Assembly: GCA_046757725.1 (NCBI GenBank)
Contig: JBHHYU010000008.1
Coordinates: forward strand, 3,453 to 67,452
Direction of reading: 5' to 3'
Source: JBHHYU01 sp046757725
GTDB taxonomy: Bacteria; Desulfobacterota; Binatia; UBA9968
DNA length: 64,000 nucleotides
Shown: positions 1-8,218 of the stretch, in pieces
Layout of the letters: the number at the start of each line of letters is the position of its first letter
Position numbering within the stretch: position 1 is the first letter of the stretch
Notes under the pieces: model-generated
What the model was told of the DNA's origin: nothing
Databases searched by the model: none
What the model saw: the letters and a program-made list of their open reading frames with translations, nothing else
Position numbers and translations under genes: made by a program

Positions 1-164
1 CTTGCCCAACCCAGGCTATAGTTTTTGGAGATATGAAAGATCCCGGGAGCAGGGTGTCCAAGCAGGCGGCGAGCCCACGAAATTATCGAGTCTTGGAGCA
101 TCTGAACACGCAACCGGCAATCAACTATCTTAAGAAGATCAAGCCCGGCCCTGTGGAGGATTAG
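1..164 (+). CDS. actB: Alternative complex III Fe-S/molybdopterin-like subunit ActB, C-terminal end (partial)
   Basis: Reading from base 3 there is an open frame of 53 residues ending in TAG at 162-164. It contains a ferredoxin-type CPTQAI end followed by FGD, DP and a C-terminal LNTQPAINYLKKI stretch, which is the usual tail of ActB, the periplasmic iron-sulfur protein of alternative complex III. The gene runs off the left edge. Its stop codon directly abuts the actC start, with actC's GGAGGA ribosome site lying inside the last ActB codons, so the two are translationally linked. ActA, the pentahaem cytochrome, would be expected further left. Confidence 0.85.
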   Translation, partial: CPTQAIVFGDMKDPGSRVSKQAASPRNYRVLEHLNTQPAINYLKKIKPGPVED

Positions 165-1493
165 ATGTCTCAGCTCACATACAGCCAGGTCGATCAGGAC
201 ATCCTTCGGGTCATGAGGAAACCCGGGTGGCGCTACTACACATTGCTATTTCTCGACCTCATCGTTTTAGGATGGGGTGCTTATGCCTGGCGATATCAGA
301 TAGTGCACGGCATGGGGGTCTCAGGACTTACCCACCCGGTGATGTGGGCGATCTACATTACCAACTTCGTCTTCTGGGTGGGCATAGCCCATTCGGGGAC
401 TTTGATATCAGCTATTCTCTACCTATTTCGCGTTCGGTGGCGAGCCGGCGTTTACCGGACTGCCGAAGCTGTTACAATCTTTGCCCTTTTCACAGCCGGC
501 CTCTTTCCGATCATTCACCTCGGTCGTCCCTGGTTCTTTTACTGGCTTCTCCCCTATTCTCAGGTGGGCGGCCTTTGGATCAACTTTCGCTCCCCTTTGG
601 TCTGGGACGTCTTTGCAGTGATGACCTACATGATTATCAGTATCCTCTTTTTCTTTACCGGTCTGGTCCCGGACATGGCCATCGCTCGGAACAAGACTAC
701 GGGATGGCGGCATCGGCTTTACACCTTTATGGCCCAGGGTTGGCAAGGAACCGACCGGCAGTGGCGTCACTACAAGGCCGCTTACCTCTTTCTGGCAGCC
801 CTGGCTACTCCACTGGTCATCTCGGTCCACAGCGTAGTCTCCTGGGATTTTGCCCAGACCATTGTCGCAGGTTGGCACAGTACTATCTTTGCCCCCTATT
901 TTGTTGCAGGCGCAATCCATTCAGGCCTAGCCATGGTGATCACCCTGCTTATTCCGGTCCGGAGAATCTTCCGCCTCGATGCCTATATCACTCAGAGACA
1001 CCTGGAGAATCTGGCAAAGCTGATCATCCTCACCGGTCTCATCGTCGGATACGCCTACGTGGTGGAGACCTATATTACCTGGTACAGCAATAACATCCCG
1101 GAATGGCAACGCTTCGTTTTCAACGTGACGGGAGCATACGCCATTCCGTTCTGGATCATGATTCTTTTTAACTCTCTCGTTCCTCTCCTCTTCTTCGTCC
1201 AGCGCATCCGCACCAGCACCCCCTGGCTCTTCGGGATTGCGATCCTGATCAATATCGGAATGTGGATGGAACGGTTCGTGATCATCGTTGGTTCATTGGC
1301 CCATGGGTACGATCCCCATTCCTGGGGGCTTTACTTTCCAACCTGGGTGGATATCAGCATCACCCTCGGCAGCTTCGCCTGGTTCTTTTTCTGGTTTCTC
1401 TTGTTCACAAAGTTTCTCCCCGTGGTTTCTATGGTGGAGGTGAAGGAAGAGTTGCCGCCTCCTATAAAGAAGATGGAAGGAAAGGAGGAATAA
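165..1493 (+). CDS. actC: Alternative complex III membrane subunit ActC (NrfD/PsrC family)
   Basis: A 442-residue polytopic membrane protein of the NrfD/PsrC family, about ten hydrophobic segments, with the acidic C-terminal tail rich in E and K seen in ActC. In alternative complex III this subunit forms part of the quinol-oxidising membrane module that passes electrons to the ActB/ActA periplasmic part. Conserved-looking polar positions inside membrane segments include the HSG near residue 76 and the HLGRP near residue 118. The ATG at 165 has GGAGGA four bases upstream. It follows actB without a gap and is followed at once by actD, so this is a single operon. Confidence 0.9.
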   Translation: MSQLTYSQVDQDILRVMRKPGWRYYTLLFLDLIVLGWGAYAWRYQIVHGMGVSGLTHPVMWAIYITNFVFWVGIAHSGTLISAILYLFRVRWRAGVYRTAEAVTIFALFTAGLFPIIHLGRPWFFYWLLPYSQVGGLWINFRSPLVWDVFAVMTYMIISILFFFTGLVPDMAIARNKTTGWRHRLYTFMAQGWQGTDRQWRHYKAAYLFLAALATPLVISVHSVVSWDFAQTIVAGWHSTIFAPYFVAGAIHSGLAMVITLLIPVRRIFRLDAYITQRHLENLAKLIILTGLIVGYAYVVETYITWYSNNIPEWQRFVFNVTGAYAIPFWIMILFNSLVPLLFFVQRIRTSTPWLFGIAILINIGMWMERFVIIVGSLAHGYDPHSWGLYFPTWVDISITLGSFAWFFFWFLLFTKFLPVVSMVEVKEELPPPIKKMEGKEE

Positions 1494-1494
1494 A

Positions 1495-2010
1495 ATGGCT
1501 GCCTTATCGGACGGCCTTGTCGGGAGTTTTGCCCATCTTGATAGCCTGCTTACGGCCATCGAAGGATTGCGTCAAGCCGGTTATCACGAGATACAAGCCC
1601 TCTCTCCCGTCCCTCACCATGCCATCGACAAGGCACTGGAGAAACCGACTAGTCCGGTGCGTGTCTTTACGCTGATCGGTTGTCTTCTTGGCGCCATCAC
1701 CGGCTTTGTGCTGACCATAGCCACTTCACTCCATTACCCGCTCATCACCGGCGGCAAACCGATTGTCTCGATCCCTCCCTTCCTCATCATCGTCTTCGAA
1801 CTCACGATTCTGTTCGGCGGGCTCCTGACTCTCGGGGGCATGCTTTTGAATGCTCGTCTACCACAGGTACAGATCGTTCCAGCCTATAATCCTCGCTTCT
1901 CAGAGGATCGGTTCGGTTTGTGGGTCCGCTGCGAGACCAACAATTATAACGCCGTAACCGAACTGCTCCGAAACGCAGGTGCGGAGGAGATACGCCATGC
2001 CAAGGATTAG
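1495..2010 (+). CDS. actD: Alternative complex III subunit ActD (DUF3341)
   Basis: A 171-residue protein with two hydrophobic hairpin segments (about residues 58-78 and 98-118) flanked by soluble ends, the usual size and topology of ActD. The N-terminus contains a GLVGSFAHLDSLLTAIEGLR element typical of this family, a module thought to hold the complex together rather than to carry cofactors. Start ATG at 1495 is preceded by AAAGGAGGAA. It begins one base after the actC stop, which fixes its place in the act operon. Confidence 0.88.
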   Translation: MAALSDGLVGSFAHLDSLLTAIEGLRQAGYHEIQALSPVPHHAIDKALEKPTSPVRVFTLIGCLLGAITGFVLTIATSLHYPLITGGKPIVSIPPFLIIVFELTILFGGLLTLGGMLLNARLPQVQIVPAYNPRFSEDRFGLWVRCETNNYNAVTELLRNAGAEEIRHAKD

Positions 2011-2046
2011 CTACATCGTCAAGAACGACGCCAAGGGAAGGCGCTG

Positions 2047-3327
2047 ATGCAAGAGGGCTTCGAAAAATGTTGGAACATAAGGCCTAGGGTCTCCGAGGGA
2101 TTGACCTGGGGATTGACCGGGTTATTGGGCGTTGGCTTGGTAGCGTTTGGCGCCAGCCTCCAACTTGACCCGATACGGGCCTGGCAGATCTATCTGGTCA
2201 ACTTCCTTTTCTGGGCGGGACTGGCCCAAGGCGGAGTGGTTTTCGCTGCAGTTTACCATGTGGTTGGAGCAAAATGGGGAGCTTCCATAAGGCGCATGGC
2301 CGAGGGGTTCGCCGTCTTTCTCCCAGTGAGCCTCATCATGTTCTTGCCGCTCTTCTTCGGTCTCAGATTATTTTTCGACCGGGTCCTTGAGCTGAACCCG
2401 GACCGTGGTGCATGGTTTGATCCCAGGTTTATATTTATCAGGGGTGTTCTGGGATTAGGATCGATGACGGTCTTAAGCCTATTTTTCGTTTACTACTCAC
2501 TCCGGCCCGAGGTGGGGTTGGCCCTTAAACAAAACCTCATGCCTCGCCGCTGGTTCTACGACTGGTTGGCAGAGGAATGGGGGGGCGGCGAGCTGATCGA
2601 GATTCAGCGAAGTCGCCGGGGAATGAGTGTGCTCGCGGCAGGTGTACTTTTGGCATACCCGATGATCTACAGCTTCATGGCCTTCGATCTGATCATGGCG
2701 CTGGATCCGTTCTGGTACAGCTCCCTCTTTGGAGGCTACTTTTTTATCAGCACCTTCTATCTCGGCCTCGCCGGCCTAGCTGTGGTGGCAGTGCTGATCC
2801 GGCGGAACCTCGGCATTTCGGTGGTCACTGACGCCCACCTCTCGGATCTGGGCAAGCTCCTCCTGGGATTCGACCTGACCTATGTCTCCATGCTCTGGTC
2901 ACAATACATCGTCATATGGTACGGGAATCTTCCTGAAGAAACCCACTTCATCGTGCTTCGTCTGTGGGAAAGGCCCTGGGCGTTTCTTTCTTGGGGTGTA
3001 CTGATTCTCAGTTCTTTGATCCCTTTCCTGGTGTTTCTGAGCAAGCGGGCCAAACAGATACCTTGGATTTTGCTGACGGTCAGCCTATTGATCGCAACAG
3101 GGTTATGGCTCGAGCGATATGTCCTGATAGCGCCGTCCATAGGGCAACACGGGTCGCTCTCCTTTAGCCTGTTGGAGATCGGAGTAACTTTAGGCTTCTT
3201 GGGAGCAGCCGGGTTAAGCTACCTTTTCTTTTTAAAGCACTTTCCCGTGCTTCCGCTTATCCAATTGCCGGTTTCGGCTGTTCCAGGTGAAACAGATGTT
3301 GTTGAAGAAGTCTCACCCAATGTTTAG
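2047..3327 (+). CDS. actF: Alternative complex III second NrfD-type membrane subunit (ActF-like)
   Basis: A 426-residue integral membrane protein with about ten hydrophobic segments, a shortened relative of ActC. In the family ActF is the second membrane core subunit. Notable points are the repeat of the NFLFWAGLAQGG pattern that also occurs in ActC (NFVFWVGIAHSG) and a WSQYIVIWYGNLPEE segment matching the ActC WYSNNIPEW stretch, showing the two subunits are paralogues. The ATG at 2047 follows an AAGGGAAGG ribosome site. Unlike the common actE-actF order, the cytochrome gene lies after this one. Confidence 0.82.
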   Translation: MQEGFEKCWNIRPRVSEGLTWGLTGLLGVGLVAFGASLQLDPIRAWQIYLVNFLFWAGLAQGGVVFAAVYHVVGAKWGASIRRMAEGFAVFLPVSLIMFLPLFFGLRLFFDRVLELNPDRGAWFDPRFIFIRGVLGLGSMTVLSLFFVYYSLRPEVGLALKQNLMPRRWFYDWLAEEWGGGELIEIQRSRRGMSVLAAGVLLAYPMIYSFMAFDLIMALDPFWYSSLFGGYFFISTFYLGLAGLAVVAVLIRRNLGISVVTDAHLSDLGKLLLGFDLTYVSMLWSQYIVIWYGNLPEETHFIVLRLWERPWAFLSWGVLILSSLIPFLVFLSKRAKQIPWILLTVSLLIATGLWLERYVLIAPSIGQHGSLSFSLLEIGVTLGFLGAAGLSYLFFLKHFPVLPLIQLPVSAVPGETDVVEEVSPNV

Positions 3328-3907
3328 AAATTTGCCGTTAAGGCTGCCTACCATGGTAGGGAAAACGATAAGGCAGCTGCAAAGCTGTTCTCGGCGTCGG
3401 AAGCGATTTGCTCTCAGAAGGGCCGGATTGTGCTTGGCTACCTTAGCGGGCCTGTTGTGGCTCGGTGTCAGTATGGCCTACGGATGGCCCTGGAGCACTG
3501 ACATGGAGAAACAGCCTTCAGTCAAGCCACAGGAGGCACCCCTAGCGCCACCGCCCAACTCGATTCCAAGGAAAGGCAGAGAGCCGCGCATGAATCGGAT
3601 TGAGGCGGGAAAGCGGTTGCGCAATCCCATAGACCCAACGGCCATGTCAGTTGAACACGGCAAGAAGCTTTTTCAGGTCTACTGCGCCCTTTGTCACGGA
3701 CCCGATGCGAAGGGCGGGGGCCCTGTGGCCAAAAAATTTGTCCCACCTCCCGACCTGACTTTGGAAATATTCCGCAAGCGAACCGACGGCTTTATCTACG
3801 CAACCATTCGAGACGGAGGACCCCTCATGCCCAGCCAAGCGGAGGCCGTTTCTCCAAAAGAAAGATGGGACATCGTCAACTACCTCCGCACCTTGCAGGA
3901 GAAGTAA
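3296..3907 (+). CDS. actE: Monohaem cytochrome c of alternative complex III (ActE-like)
   Basis: A c-type cytochrome of about 203 residues with one CALCH haem site, about residue 130, and a Met about 48 residues later (PLMPSQ) as likely sixth ligand. Size, proline-rich linker after a basic N-terminus and hydrophobic segment, and position in the operon match ActE, the monohaem subunit of alternative complex III. The chosen ATG has AGGTGA five bases upstream and overlaps the end of the preceding gene by 32 bases; an ATG at 3353, after the actF stop, is the alternative. No lipobox cysteine is placed as in many ActE proteins, so it may be anchored by its uncleaved N-terminal helix. Confidence 0.78.
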   Translation: MLLKKSHPMFRNLPLRLPTMVGKTIRQLQSCSRRRKRFALRRAGLCLATLAGLLWLGVSMAYGWPWSTDMEKQPSVKPQEAPLAPPPNSIPRKGREPRMNRIEAGKRLRNPIDPTAMSVEHGKKLFQVYCALCHGPDAKGGGPVAKKFVPPPDLTLEIFRKRTDGFIYATIRDGGPLMPSQAEAVSPKERWDIVNYLRTLQEK

Positions 3908-4202
3908 CGTACGTGAGTGCCTTAGAGAGCTTCTCCCTCCCGTTGCAAATCGAATAGTCTTTCGCAAATTTGGGAAAAGAGAGATTTTTAATTCTCAACC
4001 TCCGGAAGCATCACCCTAATCATCACCAGTTTATCCCAAGTTTTAACGTTCAGGTCAGTGGTATGTTTCTTGCGAACCCCTCTTTCTAACTACCCGAGCA
4101 AAGGACCTCGCGGCATGGTGACCGAAACGTGTTTGGCGGCTAAATTGGATCGTACCGACAGGCACCGGTATCAGAGTGCAAACCAATGGTGGAGGCTTCT
4201 TC

Positions 4203-4931
4203 ATGCGAACAGTAAGATGGTTATTTATGCTCCTCTCGCTCTTTTTTTGGGGGTGGACGTTTTTCCCGAGCGCTGAGGCTATTGCCTTTGAACGGGACTC
4301 CCGATGGAACAGCTCTTACTCAAAGGGGCGCTCACTGTATCTTATTCAGTGCGCAGCCTGCCATGGCAAAAACGGTGAGGGCGGCGTCAGTCTCCCTCTT
4401 AACTTGCAAAGCTTTCTTGCCGTAGCCCCTCCGGGCTACATCCGTCGTTCGATTTTCTACGGGCGACTACCGCGGCCAATGGCCGCCTTCGGGACTATTC
4501 TCAAAAAGGAAGAGATCGAGTCCATCGCCGCCTATGTACGTTCCTGGCAGCTCCAGGATTACAAGGGCATTGACATGAATCGTGTGGCCGGTTCCGTATC
4601 CAACGGCAAGTTTCTCTTTGATGGAATCTGTTCCGGGTGTCACGGGAGGGACGGTGTCGGCGGCCCCCAAGTGGGTGGCGGTCACGTCACCAGCTCCATT
4701 GCCGGATATACCGGGCCCTCACTTAATAACCAGGGCTTTCTGAAGTCGGCCACGGACGGATATATCAAAGCGACCCTGATGTATGGCCGCGTTGGTACCC
4801 CCATGGGTTCCTACCTGAAGGGCAAGCAAGGTTTTGTCGAGCTGAGCGAGGAAGAGATCAGCGACATCGTGGCATACATTCGCTCCTGGGAAAAGCGAGA
4901 CGCCGGGCCACGAGATCCCTGGAGAGAATGA
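4203..4931 (+). CDS. Periplasmic dihaem cytochrome c
   Basis: A 242-residue exported protein with a signal peptide ending near the SAEA-IA region and two class I cytochrome c domains: CAACH at residues 50-54 and CSGCH at 143-147. Each domain is followed by a Met in a MAAF or MGSY context likely to serve as axial ligand. The ATG at 4203 sits seven bases after GGTGGAGG; an upstream in-frame start has no ribosome site. Between the complex III genes and napA it is a natural candidate to shuttle electrons between the two. The start is 22 bases from napA's upstream region, so both are probably cotranscribed. Confidence 0.85.
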   Translation: MRTVRWLFMLLSLFFWGWTFFPSAEAIAFERDSRWNSSYSKGRSLYLIQCAACHGKNGEGGVSLPLNLQSFLAVAPPGYIRRSIFYGRLPRPMAAFGTILKKEEIESIAAYVRSWQLQDYKGIDMNRVAGSVSNGKFLFDGICSGCHGRDGVGGPQVGGGHVTSSIAGYTGPSLNNQGFLKSATDGYIKATLMYGRVGTPMGSYLKGKQGFVELSEEEISDIVAYIRSWEKRDAGPRDPWRE

Positions 4932-4953
4932 ACAATCTTGAGGAGGAATAAAA

Positions 4954-7596
4954 ATGCTTAAGATAAATCGGCGCAATTTTTTGCAGACATCCGCGGCTGC
5001 CCTGGCCACGGGCCTGGCCATGGGAGGCAGGCTTTTCAGAGACAGGGAGTTGTTCCAGTTTGTCGGGGATGCAGAAGGCGCAGCGACGGACACGCGCAAG
5101 CTGGTCCCAACCCAGTGTCCTTACTGCGGCGTGGGTTGCCATACTTACTTCGTTGTCGAAAAGGGAAAGATAGTGGCCTCGGTCCCTGACAAGGACTCCC
5201 CGGTAAACCAGGGCATGCAGTGTATCAAGGGACTGACGGCTGCGGAAGCGCTTTATGTAGACCGGCTGGATCAGGTCCTCATCCGCAAAGACATGTCAAA
5301 CCCCCTGACCGGCCATGTCTCCAAAACCAAGGGGCGTTTTGATGACAGTGTATTCCGCGTTGGAACATGGGAGGAGGGGGCGGAGATCGTCTCCGACATG
5401 CTTCTCCGAGTGCTGAAAAAGCACGGGGGTAACGCGCTCGGGGTCTACCAGTCCGGCCAGCTCACGATGGAAGAACAGTGGCTGGACAATATTTTCTACA
5501 AGGGCGTGCTCCAGTCAAACACCATCGAAGCCAACGCACGGATGTGCATGACCTCGGCAGTTACCGGATACATCCACAGTCTGGGCAGCGACCATCCTCC
5601 CGGCAATTATGCAGACATCGAAGAGGCGGATTTCATAAACCACTGGGGTCATAATTCACGTGGCTCGCACCCTGTCCTTTTCTGGCGGGTGGCCGCATCG
5701 AAAGAAAAACGGAATATTCCCACTATGGTGGTAGACCCACGTTACACCGGGACCATGGATGGCTACGCTCAGGTTAATCCTAGTAACAGCCTTTCTGTCA
5801 CCATCCGTCCGAACGGCGACATTTCGCTCCAGAACGCCATTGCCCATGTCTTAATGAAGGAATTCCCTCAGAGCGTGGACAGTGCCTTTATCCGCAAGCA
5901 TACGGAAGGCTTTGACAGTTACCGTGCCGGCATTATGGCGCGTTACAGTCCCGAGCAGGTAGTCGACCGAACGGGCATCGCTCCGTCGGTAGTGCGGCGG
6001 ATCGCCGGGATCTGGGCAGACGCCACTATAAAGGGTCGACAGCGTGGCCGAGGTGGTGTGCTGACCTTCTGGGGAATCGGCTACAACCAATCGGTTCACG
6101 GGCAGCATCGGACCATCAATCTGATCAACCTACACCTCCTGACCGGCAACATCGGCCGGCCCGGATGCGGGCCGTTTTCGATGACGGGTCAACCCAATGC
6201 CATGAGCGAGCGTCTCATGGGGGGGCTCACCGGCCGCCTCCCTTTCAATGAGGGAATTAAGAACGCCAAACACCGTAAGCTGATCAACCAGATGTGGGGC
6301 CTGCCGCCGGGACGCCTCGACGTCACCGCTGCCGCTCCAAACAAAGGCATGGCCATTGGCATGTTCGAGCGCGCATTCAAGGGCGAGGTCAAGGTTATAC
6401 AGTTCGCCTACGCCACACACATCGACCTGCCTGAGGTCAACACCCTCGTCCGCCCGGCTATCACCAAAACGTTTACCTATATGAATGAGGCCTATCGCCA
6501 TGCGCCGAACCTGCTTTACGCGGACGTGGTCTTCCCCGCCGCCACGCACGGGGAGAAGTGGGGAGTGTACCAGAACAGCGAGCGCCGGATGTACGTCACC
6601 GACAAGGCCATGGAGCCGCCCCGGAACTGCCGACCTGACCTCGACGTCACCATCGACGAGGGAAAGCATATCGCTGCCAAGCTGGGGCTCGATCCGGACA
6701 GGGTCTTCCCTTACAAAAAAAAGGCAAACGGCCGGTACGATCCCGAGGATGTCTTTCGCCACATCTGTAGGGCGAGCAAGGGCTCAGACGCAGATCTCAC
6801 GGGGATCCTCGAAGTGGAAAAACGCGACCGCATCTCTCCCTATGAGCAGATGCGGAAGCTCAAGGGCATCTTCTATCCGGCACCCAGTTACGAATACGCG
6901 AAGAAGGGAGGCATCCCCCGCAAGTACATGGATCAAGAGGTTGGGTGGAGAAATAAGCCCTATGGCGCCTTTCGGCGTAAGAACGGCAAGGCTAAATTCA
7001 AGCTCACAGAACAGAACTATTCGCGCGCTAGGGAGATCATTTCCAAGTTGGACAAGGTCGGCAAAGATCCAAACTTCTTCGTAACCGACCATTACGATGT
7101 GCTTGTGGCAATGCGCGATAATGCACTGACGCCGGAGCTCCCCGACTTTGATTTTTACGGCAAGTCGATCACGGAGACCAAAAGGGCTGATAAGTATCCC
7201 TACTGGCTCAGCCTTGGTGTAGTCTTTGAGCACTTTCATACGACCAAGACCATCCGCGCGGCCACGACCCGGCGACTTGTCCCTGAACAGTACGTTGAGA
7301 TCAACCCCCGGGACGCCCGCCAGCTCGGCGTCGAGGATGGCGAATGGGTCCGCATTGTCACGCCTCGGGCGAGTTATGAGGCACGAGTCAGTATCGGCAC
7401 CAAGAGCAAGGTCAAACCGGCCCGCAACAAGGTCATGCCTGGCCAGCTCTTTAGTCCATGGAACCTTTCCGTCGCGGATAGCGCGGACCCCAAGAAAAAC
7501 CGTTGGTTGGTCAACGCAGTCTCGCATCGCGCCTTTGACCCTGTCTCCGGGCAGGCGGATTTCAAACACCTGAGAGCGCGGATCGAAAAGATCTAG
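4954..7596 (+). CDS. napA: Periplasmic nitrate reductase-type molybdoenzyme (NapA-like)
   Basis: An 880-residue member of the DMSO-reductase superfamily with an N-terminal Tat signal (RRNFLQ at 6-11). The Fe-S site is C55-x2-C58-x3-C62-x27-C90 with the electron-relay lysine K92 right after, as in NapA. The Mo ligand is C198 in the ARMCM context, the NapA signature, rather than Ser or Asp. The C-terminal domain ending in ISHRAFDP-like and KH-containing strands matches the molybdopterin-binding cap. It is some 50-120 residues longer than typical NapA, mostly in the segment around residues 570-740. AGGAGGAA precedes the ATG. No napB, napC or napD is present, so the donor is probably NapGH or the adjacent cytochrome. 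Nitrate is the likely but unproven substrate. Confidence 0.82.
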   Translation: MLKINRRNFLQTSAAALATGLAMGGRLFRDRELFQFVGDAEGAATDTRKLVPTQCPYCGVGCHTYFVVEKGKIVASVPDKDSPVNQGMQCIKGLTAAEALYVDRLDQVLIRKDMSNPLTGHVSKTKGRFDDSVFRVGTWEEGAEIVSDMLLRVLKKHGGNALGVYQSGQLTMEEQWLDNIFYKGVLQSNTIEANARMCMTSAVTGYIHSLGSDHPPGNYADIEEADFINHWGHNSRGSHPVLFWRVAASKEKRNIPTMVVDPRYTGTMDGYAQVNPSNSLSVTIRPNGDISLQNAIAHVLMKEFPQSVDSAFIRKHTEGFDSYRAGIMARYSPEQVVDRTGIAPSVVRRIAGIWADATIKGRQRGRGGVLTFWGIGYNQSVHGQHRTINLINLHLLTGNIGRPGCGPFSMTGQPNAMSERLMGGLTGRLPFNEGIKNAKHRKLINQMWGLPPGRLDVTAAAPNKGMAIGMFERAFKGEVKVIQFAYATHIDLPEVNTLVRPAITKTFTYMNEAYRHAPNLLYADVVFPAATHGEKWGVYQNSERRMYVTDKAMEPPRNCRPDLDVTIDEGKHIAAKLGLDPDRVFPYKKKANGRYDPEDVFRHICRASKGSDADLTGILEVEKRDRISPYEQMRKLKGIFYPAPSYEYAKKGGIPRKYMDQEVGWRNKPYGAFRRKNGKAKFKLTEQNYSRAREIISKLDKVGKDPNFFVTDHYDVLVAMRDNALTPELPDFDFYGKSITETKRADKYPYWLSLGVVFEHFHTTKTIRAATTRRLVPEQYVEINPRDARQLGVEDGEWVRIVTPRASYEARVSIGTKSKVKPARNKVMPGQLFSPWNLSVADSADPKKNRWLVNAVSHRAFDPVSGQADFKHLRARIEKI

Positions 7597-7617
7597 AGAG
7601 CGAGCTGGAGGATAGCT

Positions 7618-8214
7618 GTGAGATTGAAATGGAACCGGCGGCGTTTCCTGCGAGCTGCCGGAGGCGCACTGGGAACGGCAATACTCTGGGTTCTAGCGGG
7701 TGCGCGGGTATCCGCGCGGAGTGGGTCGAACTTCGCCAACCTGCTACGTCCTCCGGGGGCGTTGCCCGAACCTGAGTTTCTCCAGCGCTGCATCCGCTGC
7801 ACCCGGTGCGCGGGCGTGTGTCCGAACACCGCCATTCGGATGGCCGGTTTCAGCTCTGGGCTCCACAATCTCAATACCCCTTACATCATGCCCCGGGTGC
7901 AGGCCTGTATGCTCTGCATGAAATGCACCGAAGTCTGCCCGACGGGCGCGCTGCATCAAATCCCGGCGGATAACAAACAGATCACTACCCGTGTCAAGAT
8001 GGGGCGCGCCTATGTGGATAAGTCCATGTGTTATTCCTATCAAAAACGCACCTGCGGGGTCTGTATTCGCGCCTGTCCGTTCCCCGGTCTCGCCATGAAG
8101 ACGGGGCTATACGAGCAGCCCATCGTGACCGACTCCTGTGTCGGATGCGGCCTGTGCGAGCGTGCCTGCATCCACATTCCGCAGGCGATTCGAATCGTTC
8201 GGGAGGAGGCCTGA
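7618..8214 (+). CDS. napG: NapG-type Tat-exported polyferredoxin
   Basis: A 198-residue ferredoxin-like protein with a Tat signal (RRRFLR at 7-12) and four [4Fe-4S] binding sets, the first being C58, C61, C64 and C68. In the Nap family NapG is the periplasmic partner of membrane-bound NapH, passing quinol electrons towards NapA. It begins with GTG at 7618, nine bases after GGAGGA, 21 bases after the napA stop. The four-base gap to napH shows tight coupling. Confidence 0.85.
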   Translation: MRLKWNRRRFLRAAGGALGTAILWVLAGARVSARSGSNFANLLRPPGALPEPEFLQRCIRCTRCAGVCPNTAIRMAGFSSGLHNLNTPYIMPRVQACMLCMKCTEVCPTGALHQIPADNKQITTRVKMGRAYVDKSMCYSYQKRTCGVCIRACPFPGLAMKTGLYEQPIVTDSCVGCGLCERACIHIPQAIRIVREEA

Positions 8215-8218
8215 AGTC

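Noticed and set aside
423..920. 165-residue - strand frame inside actC
   Set aside because: Antisense shadow of a clear membrane protein gene.
1262..1675. 137-residue + strand frame across the actC-actD junction
   Set aside because: It overlaps two well-supported genes in another frame and has no family pattern.
6130..7569. Long open frames on the - strand opposite napA (210 and 261 residues)
   Set aside because: They are antisense to a gene with full family motifs, have no ribosome sites and no recognisable domain content.
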